64,000 bases of DNA, taken from NCBI RefSeq assembly GCF_963678635.1, contig NC_087069.1:40416831-40480830 (forward strand). The letters are read 5' to 3'. Each line of letters begins with the position of its first letter. Within the stretch, counting starts at the first letter, position 1. Positions 19,790-30,689 of the stretch are shown in pieces. The notes beneath the pieces were generated by a model. It saw only the letters and a program-made list of their open reading frames with translations. It searched no databases and had not been told where the DNA came from. This stretch comes from Symsagittifera roscoffensis. Lineage: Eukaryota > Xenacoelomorpha > Acoela > Convolutidae. The position numbers and the translations under genes were made by a program.

Positions 19790-20177
19790 GTCTTCCACCC
19801 TTCACCGTTGTCTGCAACGGCCTTGCAACTATTGTAGCGACACAATAGTTGCAACTCGGAACGTTCTCTGCTATTCCTGCAATCTGCTGTTGTTTTTTGA
19901 TCACGATTCTCGTAGTTATCGTCCGCGCAACTAATGTTGTTGTGTTGTTTTCTAGCTTTTCTGCCAAAATGGCCGTTTCTGACGTTTCTCAGAAATGTTA
20001 CGTAATCACTTCGAAAATTTAAAATTAGCAATTTCCGAATCCTTTAACCTTCACGTTTTGTTCAATCATTCAAATAACGTTCTTATTTCTTAATAATCAC
20101 CAATCCGGAAGGCTCGCTGCTAAAAATTCGAATTCTGCAGAGATTGCATTTTTCACATTCTGGTCGAATGCTACACA

Positions 20178-23030
20178 TATTTGGAAGTTTGACCTCGAGC
20201 AACGTTTAGTCTTGATTTTGGGGTCAAAAGCAAATTATCAAAAATTTGAATTGAGATGTCAAGCTCAAGTTTCTCACGACAACTGAAATTTCCAATCTTC
20301 AAGTTCCTGTAAGATCAGGTTTGGAGTAAGATTTCCAGAATTTGCTCTGAAAAACTCGTCAACTTTAAATTATCATCTCAAATTTACATCATAATTGAAA
20401 ACATTAACTATCTACTCAAAAATCAACAATTTCTCGTTGATTATGTACAAAAAAATCAATTGATTTGATCATAAAACTTTCAGTGATGATACTTGTTAAA
20501 ATTTTGTTTCTTTTGTTACTTATAAAGGCGATAATTCTGTTTTTTTTACAGCAAACAACTTATGTTCATTTATTTTTGCAATTTCTTTTTAAATTTAATT
20601 TTTTATTCTTATTTAAAAGATAAATTTTACTCTGGATGGATACGATAACCAGAACAAAATTGAAAATTTCTTGTGATTGGAAACGACAATGTGCGAGAAA
20701 ATCTTAAATGGACCTTTGTTTTTGATTGCACACAGTTTTATTTACAAAAATTTCCATAAAAGGAAGCTGAAATCTGATTAGACACGACTACTGACCAAAT
20801 AAAAAAATCAACTCTGATTGGTTGAGCCCTCAGATTTGAGTTGAAAGTACCCCTCACTCTTCACTAAAAATCATTTTAATTGCAACTTAAGTACCGTCAA
20901 ATACCTCCTCTCTTAGCTCTAAATCAGCCAGTAATCTTGTTTTTACTCCGTTTTGTTCACTCAACTTATTGCTCAAAATGATCTTCTCAGTGCAAAACAG
21001 TAACTTTGCAAATTCGGTGTAATTTTTTCCTGATTTCAAAGAAATATTGCGAGAAGCAGTCTCAGGAGTTTTTTGGTACGAATGGACATCCCAATCCAAC
21101 TCTGGCACACGGTGGAAGTATGGCGAAGGGATTTCAACGAACATCATATGACGCAAGTATCCAACACCGAGAACCAACATGGAACAATGCAGTTGATGGA
21201 AGAAGTGTCTAAGCATGTGGGAAAAAACTACCCCGAGATTCCTGACTCTAGATATGTGGCTCAACCAGTCAACGACTTCCTCTTTCCTTGGGAGGAGGAG
21301 ATGGGATCAGCCGAAAACCCCATCGCAATAGATGAAGATGAGGGGTTTTCCGAAACAATGACGCCTCCAGCACCAGAACATCCTCATAAATATCGACCAG
21401 CTCTGAGTTCTATAGAGAACCTCCAGGACTCTCGAAAGCTCTTTGATCAATAATTTTTTGAAAGACTTGTTGCCTGTCTTTTAATTTTTTCATTTTTTGT
21501 AATTATTATGTTTTAAAAAACTTCTTTTAACTGTGGGAATAGATTAGTAACTCAGGGTAAAAACCAAATGATTGAAAACAATTAGAAGACAAAATCAATG
21601 AGCGATACAACGTTTGCTTACATATTAAGAGACTTCTTTGCACACCTGTTTGAGAAAACACTAAAAAAACTTCATCATTTTTTCCATCTTGTCAAAAAAA
21701 TTGAAACAGTGTTCGCAACTTTTTGCAAATTGTCAAGAAAAACTGAAACATTTTTGCTTTTGGTAGAAAAAAGTGAAACATTTTTAAGCGTTTTTTTAAA
21801 AGGATGAAAAAAAGTTCGCATCTTGTCAAAAAAACACTGTTTGCTTTTGGTAGAAAAAAATTTAAACATTTTTCAAATTTTGTAGATTTTGTCTGATTGG
21901 TCTTATTATGCTGATAAAGTTTCTAAATTAACAAAATGCTCTTTTGAAAAAACTCTTTCAGCTTCAAGCAATGACAGAGGAAAACGCTGGATGATGAGTG
22001 ATCGATTGGACAAAATTTACTACTAGGCTGATTCTTTGGGAAGAAATCGTTTCAACTATTACTTTTTAATTATTTAAAAGAAACTTCAAAATCTGATAAT
22101 TTGTGTGGTTTTTACGCAATTTATTCAACATTTCTTAATTTAATTTCTACCAGAAGAGATTCGATAATATTTATGATGATAATGTTTTGAATTTTCCCAG
22201 TAATTATATGTAAAAACGCAGTAAATTACTTTTTATGTGGATGTGAATTGATGCAAAAAACATATATATGTTGTGAGGTTTTTACTGACACTGTAATTTT
22301 GTAACTGTAACTATTTATTTGTAAATGAACTCTTCTTCTTTTTTTTATTTAAAAAAGGAAACTTACGATTTGTAAATTTCCAGTTGAAATTATCCGAGAA
22401 GATTTAGAAAATTGATTATTTTTGAGTACTGGTAACAGTAAATTTGATAAAAAATTAAAAGAAGTAAGCTGAATGTTGTTAAATTCAACGATGATTCTGA
22501 ATATGAAGTTTTTCCGGTAATTTTGCTTACCTTAACAGAAATCTTTTTAAAATTTTACCCCCTGAAAGATGTATAAACTACAAATTTTCAAGAGCGACAG
22601 ATATAAATTTTTTTCATCTTTGTCAGAGTAAACTTCCAAAAAAATTTTGTGTTAAATGATAATTGAGAAAAAAAGATGCAATTTTTTAGTGAGTAGAAAA
22701 GTTGAATTAAGAATTGAAATTGGAAAAACAAAAATTTCAACAGGAAATCAAAATCTATTTTCAAAATTGAGTGATTGATTTTCAAATTTTTTTCTGTTGT
22801 TGCAAAAACATACCCCATCTGTCACACTACACATTTGTCACGCTTACCAAACAACAGTAATAAACAAAAGTAATACAACCCTGCTCACCGTGGGGGGTAA
22901 CATTGATTGTTGCAATTTAGACACTTTTGTTTGCAAAAATTTTTGTTTATGTCCACTACTTATCTTAAATAAACAAGTTTTGAATATTTTTAAAGACCAC
23001 TACCTCGCTTAAATAAACAAAGCTTGAAGT
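20178..23030. repeat. AT-rich repeated unit, copy 1
   Basis: This stretch begins at ATTTGGAAGTTTGACCTCGAGC just outside the LTR end and recurs at about 24.85-28.1 kb (5' truncated) and 30.69-34.08 kb. Landmarks in the same order are AGATGTCAAGCTCAAGTTTC, the 123-codon ORF, runs with GGTAGAAAAAAGTGAAAC, and the CACACTACACATTT region near 22.82 kb. Apart from the ORF it is non-coding by eye. Possible splice-acceptor-like tracts (a T-run ending TTTACAG near 20.55 kb) are present but unproven. Confidence 0.8.
21082..21453 (+). CDS. Conserved 123-codon ORF of unknown function, copy 1
   Basis: From the ATG at 21082 the ORF encodes 123 residues ending ENLQDSRKLFDQ. The first half is amphipathic (IQLWHTVEVWRRDFNEHHMT) and the second acidic then Pro-rich (FPWEEEMGSAENPIAIDEDE, PPAPEHPHKYRP). 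No domain, signal peptide or membrane segment is recognised. The equivalent ORF is intact at 31551 and broken at 25.68-25.97 kb. Between copies 1 and 3 I see no indel although flanks carry many. It could be an exon of a longer gene, since AGTCTCAG lies just upstream. Confidence 0.5.
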   Translation: MDIPIQLWHTVEVWRRDFNEHHMTQVSNTENQHGTMQLMEEVSKHVGKNYPEIPDSRYVAQPVNDFLFPWEEEMGSAENPIAIDEDEGFSETMTPPAPEHPHKYRPALSSIENLQDSRKLFDQ

Positions 23031-23745
23031 TTCTAAAGAGAGAGTGTTTTTGGTTTAGTGCCGCACTAAACAGACAAAACTTGAAGGCAGTATCTTTTTC
23101 TCAAGTGAGCGACTATTGCACCCACCACTTTTTGTTTTACCTATCTGACTTCAGATTGCCCGATCTATAACTACTAAAACTCTCAAGGCAACAACTGCTC
23201 AAAAAATTAGGTTCAGATTTCAATCCGAATTAATTTAAAGTCGATTTCTTTTATCGAATATACCTAGAGTCGCAAATCTCCGAGCTTAGAGCACAACTAG
23301 TCTTATTTTTGTCGTTTTTGTTTTGTTTAATGGCAAGTCACGAGTGCGGTCACTAGTTTCCCAACTTGATCGGTCTGCCTAATTGTCCTAATATCCTGAT
23401 TTTTATCCACTAAATATCTTGCTCTAATATAAGTACGTATAACGATCCCAGCGCTTACTTTCGTAACATTTCAGACCATTCCGAAACGGCGTTCAGGGAC
23501 CCTCCGAGATGGCGAAAATTTGGGAACCCTCCAAACTGGGACCCATCTGAGTTGGCAAAAATGGACCCTTCCGGGTTGGCAAAAAAGAACCCTTCTGGAT
23601 TGACCAAAAAAACAGGTTCTTTTCGGATTGGGACACTTCCTAGTTAGCAAAAATATTTTTCCCCTGGATTGGCAAAATTGGGACAATTCCGAGTTGGTAA
23701 AAATCTAAACCGAGACCCTTCCGGATACGGTCTTAGAGCTCTCTC
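23031..23745 (-). repeat. Element-1-like LTR fragment B, proximal part
   Basis: It starts at the shared stretch around CTAAACAGACAAAACTTGAA, includes AATGGCAAGTCACGAGTGCG and ends after the minisatellite, where a LINE-like tail replaces LTR sequence. The gag piece present in the copies at 28.1 and 34.1 kb is missing here. Confidence 0.7.
23484..23715 (+). repeat. CCTTCCGGATT minisatellite, LTR fragment B
   Basis: About nine imperfect units of the form GGACCCTTCCGGGTTGGCAA occur in tandem, equivalent to the array at 17.06-17.30 kb. Confidence 0.85.
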
Positions 23746-23970
23746 ATTTTGCATTCCTTTTGTAATAGCTCATCTCATATATAACAAATCCATTTTCTTT
23801 CAATTACTGTCTAGGTTGTTTTTTAATCCGTTGGTTGTTCTCGAGTTTACTATTTCTCGTGGCAGATTGTTCCAGTCTGTTGCAGCTATGATCAAGAAAG
23901 TGTTTTCCTACTTCCGACTTGTTTTTGAAAATCATCAGAAAAAATACGCATGCCCCTCAAAAAAAGAACA
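23745..23970 (-). pseudogene. LINE-like ORF2 C-terminal fragment, copy 1
   Basis: The minus strand reads NTFLIIAATDWNNLPREIVN followed by SRTTNGLKNNLDSN and a stop. The order aromatic-rich strand, WNxLPxxIV, then a Lys-Asn-Leu-Asp tail is typical of the extreme C terminus of CR1/jockey-type LINE reverse transcriptases. No RT core is nearby, so it is a 5'-truncated remnant within the LTR copy. A second copy sits at 30.23-30.44 kb. Confidence 0.5.
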
Positions 23971-24221
23971 CTTTAATTGCAAAATGACCATCAAAATGAT
24001 GCAATAGTAAACCATGCAATTTTTGTATATCATGTTTTTTATTACACGATATTATGGTAACAAAAATACCTTCGTCTTCAAATAAATTTAAATGTTCTCA
24101 AGATGTTTTTCCATAGGTTGAAATAGAAGGTTGCCACTGAAAGAAAACATTTCTTAACTTAAATTTCATAGTTTTTTAGGTTAAACTTCTGCAGTTGTTA
24201 ATTGTGCCAGTCGGTCATTGT

Positions 24222-24853
24222 AACATTCGCCCGGAAGATACATATCGACGGAAAATAAAATTAAGTCCTAAGACGACTGGCTAACGTCTAAACAGAGCTT
24301 TATATGCTTTTCACCGTCTCTACCAAGCCAGTGCTTTCGGTGGTCTTTTCTAACATCGGGTCGACAAAAACGTTACTGCTTTCGGCTTCGGTCAAAACAC
24401 TCAAACTAACTTAATTACATGCAGAAAAAGTGAGCTCATGGCTGGGTCTCAGTATCCCCAGACCACGAGGTCACTCCTAAAACAGGACTACTACTATTTA
24501 TTATATTACTATTGTTTTTGTTCAGTAGATAAAAATCATCATCTCCATCGAAGATGGATCAACCCTTTCCCCCAACTCCTAGCTTCTCATCCTTATCAAA
24601 ATGAATCCAGTTGTTAATTAAATTCAAATCAGGACATGACAAGAAGCTTAAGTTTATATAAAAGGATAAAAGTCTCAGTTCCGAAACCCTTCCGGATTCT
24701 TGAATCCACTGAATCAAGCTCGTTAATCTTGATTTCTTCGTAATCCGGAAGGCTGTCTTCCACCCTTCACCGTTGTCTGCAACGGCCTTGCAACTATTGT
24801 AGCGACACAATAGTTGCAACTCGGAACGTTCTCAGCTATTCCTGCAATCTGCT
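24222..24853 (-). repeat. Element-1-like LTR fragment B, distal part
   Basis: This 630-base block is nearly identical to 19257-19877 (from ACATTCGCCCGGAAGATACA to CCTGCAATCTGCTG). It ends where the AT-rich unit resumes at AGATGTCAATCAAGC. The last 300 bases of LTR copy A are therefore missing at this junction. Confidence 0.85.
24685..24754 (+). repeat. Inverted-arm motif in LTR fragment B
   Basis: Arms CCCTTCCGGATT and AATCCGGAAGG are perfectly complementary over eleven bases, with a loop of about 45 bases. It corresponds to 19721-19789. Confidence 0.7.
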
Positions 24854-27800
24854 GAGATGTCAATCAAGCTCAAGTTTCTCACGACAACTGAAATTTCCAA
24901 TGTTCAAGTTCCTGTAAGATCAGGTTTGGAGTAAGATTTCCAGAGTTTGCTCTGAAAAACTCGTCAACTTTAAGTTATTATCTCAAATTTACATCATAAT
25001 GGAAAAAAATAACTATCTACTCAAAAAACAACAATTTCTCGATAAATATGTACAAAAAATTTAATTGATTTGATCGTAAAATTTTCAGTGATGATACTTG
25101 TTAAAATTTTGTTTCTTGTGTTTTTTATAATGGCGATAATTCTGTTTTTTTTTACAGCAAACAACTTATGTTCATTTATCTTTGCAATTTCTTTTTTTAC
25201 TTGATTTTTTATTCTTATTTAAATGATAAATTTTACTCTGTATGGATACGATAACCAGAACAAAAATGAAAATTTCTTGTGATTGCAAACGACAATGTGT
25301 GAGAAATTTCTAAATGAACCTTTGGTTTTGATTGCACACAGTTTTCATTTACAAAAATTTCCATAATAGGAAGCTGAAATCTGATTAGACAGGACTACTG
25401 ACCAAATAACGAAAATCAACTCTGATTGGTTGAGCCCTCAGATTTGAGTTGAAAGTACCCCTCACTCTTCACTAAAAATCAATTTATTTGCAACTTAAGT
25501 ACCGTCAAATACATGCTCTTAGCTCTAAATCAGCCAGTAATCTTGTTTTTACTCCGTTTTGTTCACTCAACTAATTGCTCAAAATGATCTTCTCAGTGCA
25601 AAACAGCAACCTTACAAATTCGGTATAATTTTTTCCTGATTTAAAAGAAATAGTGCGAGAAGCAGTCTCAGGAAATTTTTTGGTACGAATAGACATCTCA
25701 ATCCAACTCTGGCACATGGTGGAAGTAATGCGAAGGGATTTCAACGAACCTCATATGACGCAAGTACCCAACACCGAGAACCAACATGGAACAATGCAGT
25801 TGATGGAAGAAGTGTCTGAGCATGTGGGAATAAACTACCCCGAGATTCTTGACTCTAGATATGTGGCTCAACTAGTCAACGACTTCCTCTTTCCTTGGGA
25901 AGAGGAGATGGGATCAGCCGAAAACCCCATCGCAATAGATGAAAATGAGGGTTTTCCGAAACAATGACGCCTCCAGCACCAGAACAACCTGATCATTATC
26001 GAACAGCTCTGAGTTCTATAGAGAACCTCCAGGACTCTCGAAAGCTCTTTGATCAAAAATGTTTTGAAAGACTTGTTGCCTGTCTTTTCATTTATTTCTT
26101 TTTTTGTAATTATTATGTTTTAAAAAATTTCTTTTAACTGTGGGAATAGATTAGTAGTTCAGGGTAAAAACCAAATGATTGAAAACAATTAGAAGACAAA
26201 ATCAATGAGCGATACAACGTTTGCTTACATATTAAGAGAAAAACTGAAACATTTTTGCTTTTGGTAGAAAAAAGTGAAACAATTTTAAGCGTTTTTTTAA
26301 AAGGATGAAAAAAATTTTGCATCTTGTCAAAAAAAACACTGTTTGCTTTTTGTAGAAAAAAATTAAAACATTTTTCGAATTTTGTAGATTTTGTCTGATT
26401 GGTCTTACTCTGCTGATAAAATTTCTAAACTAACAAAATACTCTTTTGAAAAAACTCTTTCAGCTTCAAGCAATGACAGAGGAAAACGCTGGATGATGAG
26501 TGATCGATTGGACAAAATTTACTACTAGGCTGATTCTTTGGGAAGAAATCGTTTCAACTTTTACTTTTTAACGAAAATTACCAGCGAATTAGTTAAAAGA
26601 AACTTCAAAATCTGATAATTTGTGTGGCTTTTACGCAATTTATTCAACATTTCTTATTTTTAATTTCTACCAGAAGAACTTCGATAATATTTATGATGAT
26701 AATAATTTGAATTTTCTCAGTAATTGTATGTAAAAACGCAGTAAATTACTTTTTATGTGGATGTGAACTGATGCAAAAAATATATATATGTTGTAAAGAT
26801 TTTACTGACACTGTAATTTTGTAACTGTAACTATTTATTTGTAAATGAATTCTTCTTCTTTTTTTTATTTAAAAAAGGAAACTTACGATTTGTAAGTTTC
26901 CAGTTGAGATTATCCCAGAAGTTTTAGAAAATTGATTATTTTTGAGTACTGGTAACAGTAAATTTGATAAAAAACTAAAAGAAGTAAGCTGAATGTTGTT
27001 AAACTCAACAATGATTCTGAAATTGAAGTTTTTCTGGTAATTTTGTTTACTTTAACAGAAATCTTTTTAAAATTTTACCCCGTGAAAGATGTATAAACTA
27101 CAAATTTTCAAGGGCGACAGATATAAATTTTTTTCATCCTCACAAAAAGATTTCGTGTTAAATGATAATTGAGAAAAAAAGATGCAATTTTTTAGTGAGT
27201 AGAAAAGTTGAATTAAGAATTAAAATTGGAAAAACAAAAATTTCAACAGGAAATCAAAATCTATTTTCAAAATTGAGTGATTGATTTCCAAATTTTTTTC
27301 TGTTGTTCCCAAAACATACTCCATCTGTCACACTACACATTTCTCACGCTTATCAAATAGCAGTAATATACAAAAGTAATACAACCCTGCTCACCGTGGG
27401 GGGTAACATTGATTGTTGCAATTTAGACACTTTTGTTTGCAAATTTTTTTGTTTATGTCCACAACTTATCTTAAATAAACAAGTTTTAAATAAATTTAAA
27501 GACCACTACCTCGCTTAAATAAACAAACATTGAGTTTGCTTACATACTTCAGCGTCCCCACTCTCCACGGGGAGGGAGGTAACATTAATGTTGCAATTTT
27601 GACAAAATAGCTTGAGAAACGTTTTCTTTACGTCCACTACCTCGCTTAAACAAACTAACTTTAAATTTGCTTACAAACTTCAGCGTCCTCCTTCACCACG
27701 GGTTTAACATCTGTTGTTGCAAATTTGACATATTTGTCAGAGAAAAATTTTGTTTACGTCCACTAGTTTGCTTTAATAAACAAATCTGAAAATTGTACTG

Positions 27801-28108
27801 CGGAAAACTTGATTTTTTTCTAAAACTAAGCTTAACCTCAAGAAAAAAATCTCATCAGAACATTTGAGATTTAGACAGTTCCAATTGGAATGTTAAACAC
27901 TGCTGTATCGGCAAAATTGGGCGCTAAAAATGTTTGAAGACTCTTCTCGAAAATCACCTTCTTACGATCTAAACCCTGAAACTTATAAACTTATTGCATG
28001 GGAAATCTGTTCCCTATGTTATTCTATAGGGTGAAGATTGGATAGTCTATAGCCTATCTTAATACATGGGGGCCTCCATGCCTCCCGGCAGTTTGAATCC
28101 AACATATA
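24854..28108. repeat. AT-rich repeated unit, copy 2
   Basis: It follows copy 1 closely from AGATGTCAATCAAGC to CACTACCTCGCTTAAATAAACA. It then extends beyond what copy 1 retains, through CAGCGTCCCCACTCTCCACGG and GGGCGCTAAAAATGTTTGAA to the gag-like fragment. The 123-codon ORF inside is broken. Confidence 0.8.
25682..26072 (+). pseudogene. Conserved ORF, copy 2 (broken)
   Basis: The start codon seen in copies 1 and 3 is ATA here, and one G is lost in the run around 25949 (GAGGGTTTTCC instead of GAGGGGTTTTCC), which shifts the frame to an early TGA near 25967. The rest of the homologous sequence, including GAACCTCCAGGACTCTCGAA, continues out of frame. It is therefore a pseudogene of the ORF at 21082 and 31551. 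Confidence 0.7.
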
Positions 28109-29139
28109 CTACTATTCTCTATCTGAGGGTTCATTGAAGTTCCTTCGTGGCTCTCTGCTCACCTCCCTCGAGTGTGCTCCTCTATTTCTTGATTCACTCA
28201 TGTTTCCCAAGAGACCATATAATCTATCCGTTATGGCCTGAGTGCGTCTCTACATCATTGCATCTATCCTCGTATCGAGAATCCTAATAGTCTGCTCTTG
28301 TTGACTCCGAAGTTGCTCCATGTCATCTCTCAATCGTTGCTCCCTTTGATCGGCTTCTCGCGTCATTCGTGACAAGTTTCTGGCAAGTGTTCAACTGTTC
28401 TCTCCTTTAAGTGCTTTTCGCTTTGACTGCGAATGTATCTCCTCTCGCAAGCTCTCTCTCACTGTGGACTGCTCACTCTTGTTCGTTCATTCCGTTGGAA
28501 ATTTGTTTCTATTCCTTACTCATCATATCCATGTCCCTAGTGAGGGCTTCTTCCATTGACACCCCTCATCGACCAAAGGAAACAGCGGTGGAGGCGTCAC
28601 CTTACTTGTGACAACCAGTTTGATGCTAGTTGAAACTCGTGTCGCATCCCTCTGTTTTAAAGGTTTTTCATACCTTGCCTCCACTTATCTCAGTGTGTTC
28701 CCTTGCTTGGTGACCTTACTCTTCTCTGCTGTCAGTAGGTGAGCCTTTCACTGCTGTTTTTTCAATTGAAATAACTGACAGTTCCGACATTTCATCTCGA
28801 TCAAGAGTCCCGGTCGAAGTTGCTAAGTGCTGTCCATGTTCCACTGGAGTAGATTTTTTTGTTAATCGCCTGATCCCGTTCCCTTCGGTTCCACATTCCA
28901 CTGGGTCCTTGTTCTAAGAGGGCTCCAATGTATCTCCAATTCCAATGTTGTTCGTTGGTCTGCCGAGACCTTTTGACTCATTGTTTTGATCAGTTTGCCT
29001 GAAACCTTCTTTCCATTTTTGTTCCGAGCCCCCTTGAATCATTCCACAAAATGGTCATTCGTTGTAATCTTTTGTTCCTTTGGTATAATCTTCCTAGAGC
29101 TATCTGCCAGCTAAGGTATCTTAGATTTATCTAGAATCA
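28109..29139 (-). pseudogene. gag: Degraded gag 5' region of a second element-1-type copy
   Basis: The sequence parallels element 1 at about 15.0-16.28 kb with many indels: GTTCATTGAAGTTCC against GTTCATTGAAGTTCACC, CTCCATGTCATCTCT against CTCCATGTCGTCTCT, then the N-terminal gag. On the minus strand 28901-28716 still reads LATSTGTLDRDEMSELSVIS, matching the gag N-terminal ORF. No long frame survives. It shows that the neighbouring LTR fragment came with a gag end. Confidence 0.75.
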
Positions 29140-30215
29140 TCGTATCACTAGTTGTTGCTCACTAACTTGATTCGCTTAGTATTGTATTTGTCGTATGACA
29201 GCCAACGATAATAACACAACAGAAAAAATTCCAAATTTTAAACATACCTGTGACCACAAAAATGAATGGTTATGACAACGCAAATATCTTCAAATCATGC
29301 ACTGCAATGACTTATGGATTGCTAGATAAAATTCAAGCATAGTCAGATGATGTCAAGATGTTCAAAAAATGTTGAATTCACTATCCAATCAAGAACAAAA
29401 AACAGTAAAAAAATTATTCAACTTGAAGAAGAAGAATCGAGAAAAAAATTATATGTGTTGCGATCGATTTGAAACAATTTAATAGTCGAACTAGTTTCTA
29501 AAGAGAGAGTGTTTTTGGTTTAAAGCCGGACTAAACAGACAAAACTTGAAGGCAGTATCTTTTTCTCAAGTGAGCGACTATTGCACCCACCAACTTTTGT
29601 ATTACCTATCTGACTTCAGATTGCCCGATCTATAATTACTAAAACTCTCAAGGCAACAACTGCTCAAAAAATTAGTTTCAGATTCCAATCCGAATTAATT
29701 TAAAGTCGATTTCTTTTATCGAATATACCTAGAGTCGCGAATCTCCGAGCTTAGAGCTCAACTAGTCTTATTTTTGTCGTTTTTGTTTTGCTTAATGGCA
29801 AGTCACGAGTACGGTCACTAGTTTTCCAACTTGATCGGTCTGCCTAATTGTCCTAATATCCTGATTTTTATCCACTAAATATCTTGCTCTTATATAAGTA
29901 CGTACAACGATCCCAGCTCTTACTTTCGTAACATTTCAGCCCTTTCCGAAACGGCGTTCAGGGACCCTCCGAGATGGCGAAAATTGGGGAACCCTCCAAA
30001 CTGGGACCCATCTGAGTTGGCAAAATGGGACCCCTCCGGGTTGGCAAAAACGGACCCTTCTGGATTGACAAAAAACAGGATTTTTTCGGATTGGGACACT
30101 TCCTAGTTAGCAAAATTATTTCCCCCCTGGATTGGCAAAATTGGGACAATTCCGAGTTGGTAAAAATCTATACCGAGACGCTTCCGGATACGGTCTTAGA
30201 GCTCTCTCATTTTGC
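29140..30215 (-). repeat. Leader plus element-1-like LTR fragment C, proximal part
   Basis: It contains the leader-like AT-rich stretch, the shared AAACAGACAAAACTTGAAGG region near 29.54 kb, AATGGCAAGTCACGAGTACG near 29.80 kb and the minisatellite. As in fragment B, a LINE-like tail follows. The distal LTR is absent and the AT-rich unit copy 3 begins at 30.69 kb. Confidence 0.7.
29951..30185 (+). repeat. CCTTCCGGATT minisatellite, LTR fragment C
   Basis: About nine imperfect units equivalent to the arrays at 23.48 and 35.07 kb. Confidence 0.85.
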
Positions 30216-30219
30216 ATTC

Positions 30220-30450
30220 CTTTTCTAATAGCTCATCTCATATATAACAAATCCATTTTCTTTCAATTACTGTCTAGGTTGTTTTTTAATCCGTTGGGTG
30301 TTCTCGACTTCACTATTTTTCGTGGCATATTGTTCCAGTCTATTGCAGCTATGATCAAGAAAATGTTTTCCTACTTCCGACTTGTTTTTGAAAATCATCA
30401 GAAAAAATACGCAAGCCCCTTCAAAAAATACGCATGCCCCACTTTAATTG
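30220..30450 (-). pseudogene. LINE-like ORF2 C-terminal fragment, copy 2
   Basis: This is the duplicate of the fragment at 23.75 kb, with the same minisatellite boundary and the same downstream AT-rich sequence to GCCAGTCGGTCAT. A LINE relic at the identical LTR position in two copies indicates that it was already present before the block was duplicated. Confidence 0.5.
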
Positions 30451-30689
30451 CAAAAGGACAAACAAAATGATGCATTAGTAAATCATGCAATTTTTGTAAA
30501 TATTTTTTTTTATTACAGGATATTATGGTAACAAAAATACTTTGAACTTCAGATAAGTTTAAATGTTCTCACGATGTTTTTCCATAGGTTGAAATAGAAG
30601 GTTGCCACTGAAAAAAAAACAATTCTTAACTTAAATTTCATAGTTTTTTAGGTTAAAATTCTGCAGTTGTTAATTGTGCCAGTCGGTCA

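Larger units (their letters stand above)
16684..20177 (-). repeat. Element 1 long terminal repeat (5' copy), about 3.4 kb
   Basis: The block lies upstream of gag and recurs as fragments at 23.03-24.85, 29.49-30.21 and 34.62-36.69 kb. The gag-proximal edge shows a shared stretch (AAACAGACAAAACTTGAAGG in the copies). The distal edge is marked by CATTCTGGTCGAATG followed by CTACA here and GGCACA at 36.68 kb, after which the flanks differ. On the element strand this end therefore starts TGTAGC or TGTGCC, agreeing with the TG start of LTRs. It contains the minisatellite and inverted-repeat motifs listed separately. The gag-side border is approximate, and the matching 3' LTR lies outside the window. 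Confidence 0.55.

Noticed and set aside
23471-23686. 71-codon minus-strand frame with repeated FCQxGRV motifs, also at 29.96 and 35.06 kb
   Set aside because: It is only the translation of the CCTTCCGGATT minisatellite; the middle copy is shifted and the motif follows the DNA repeat.
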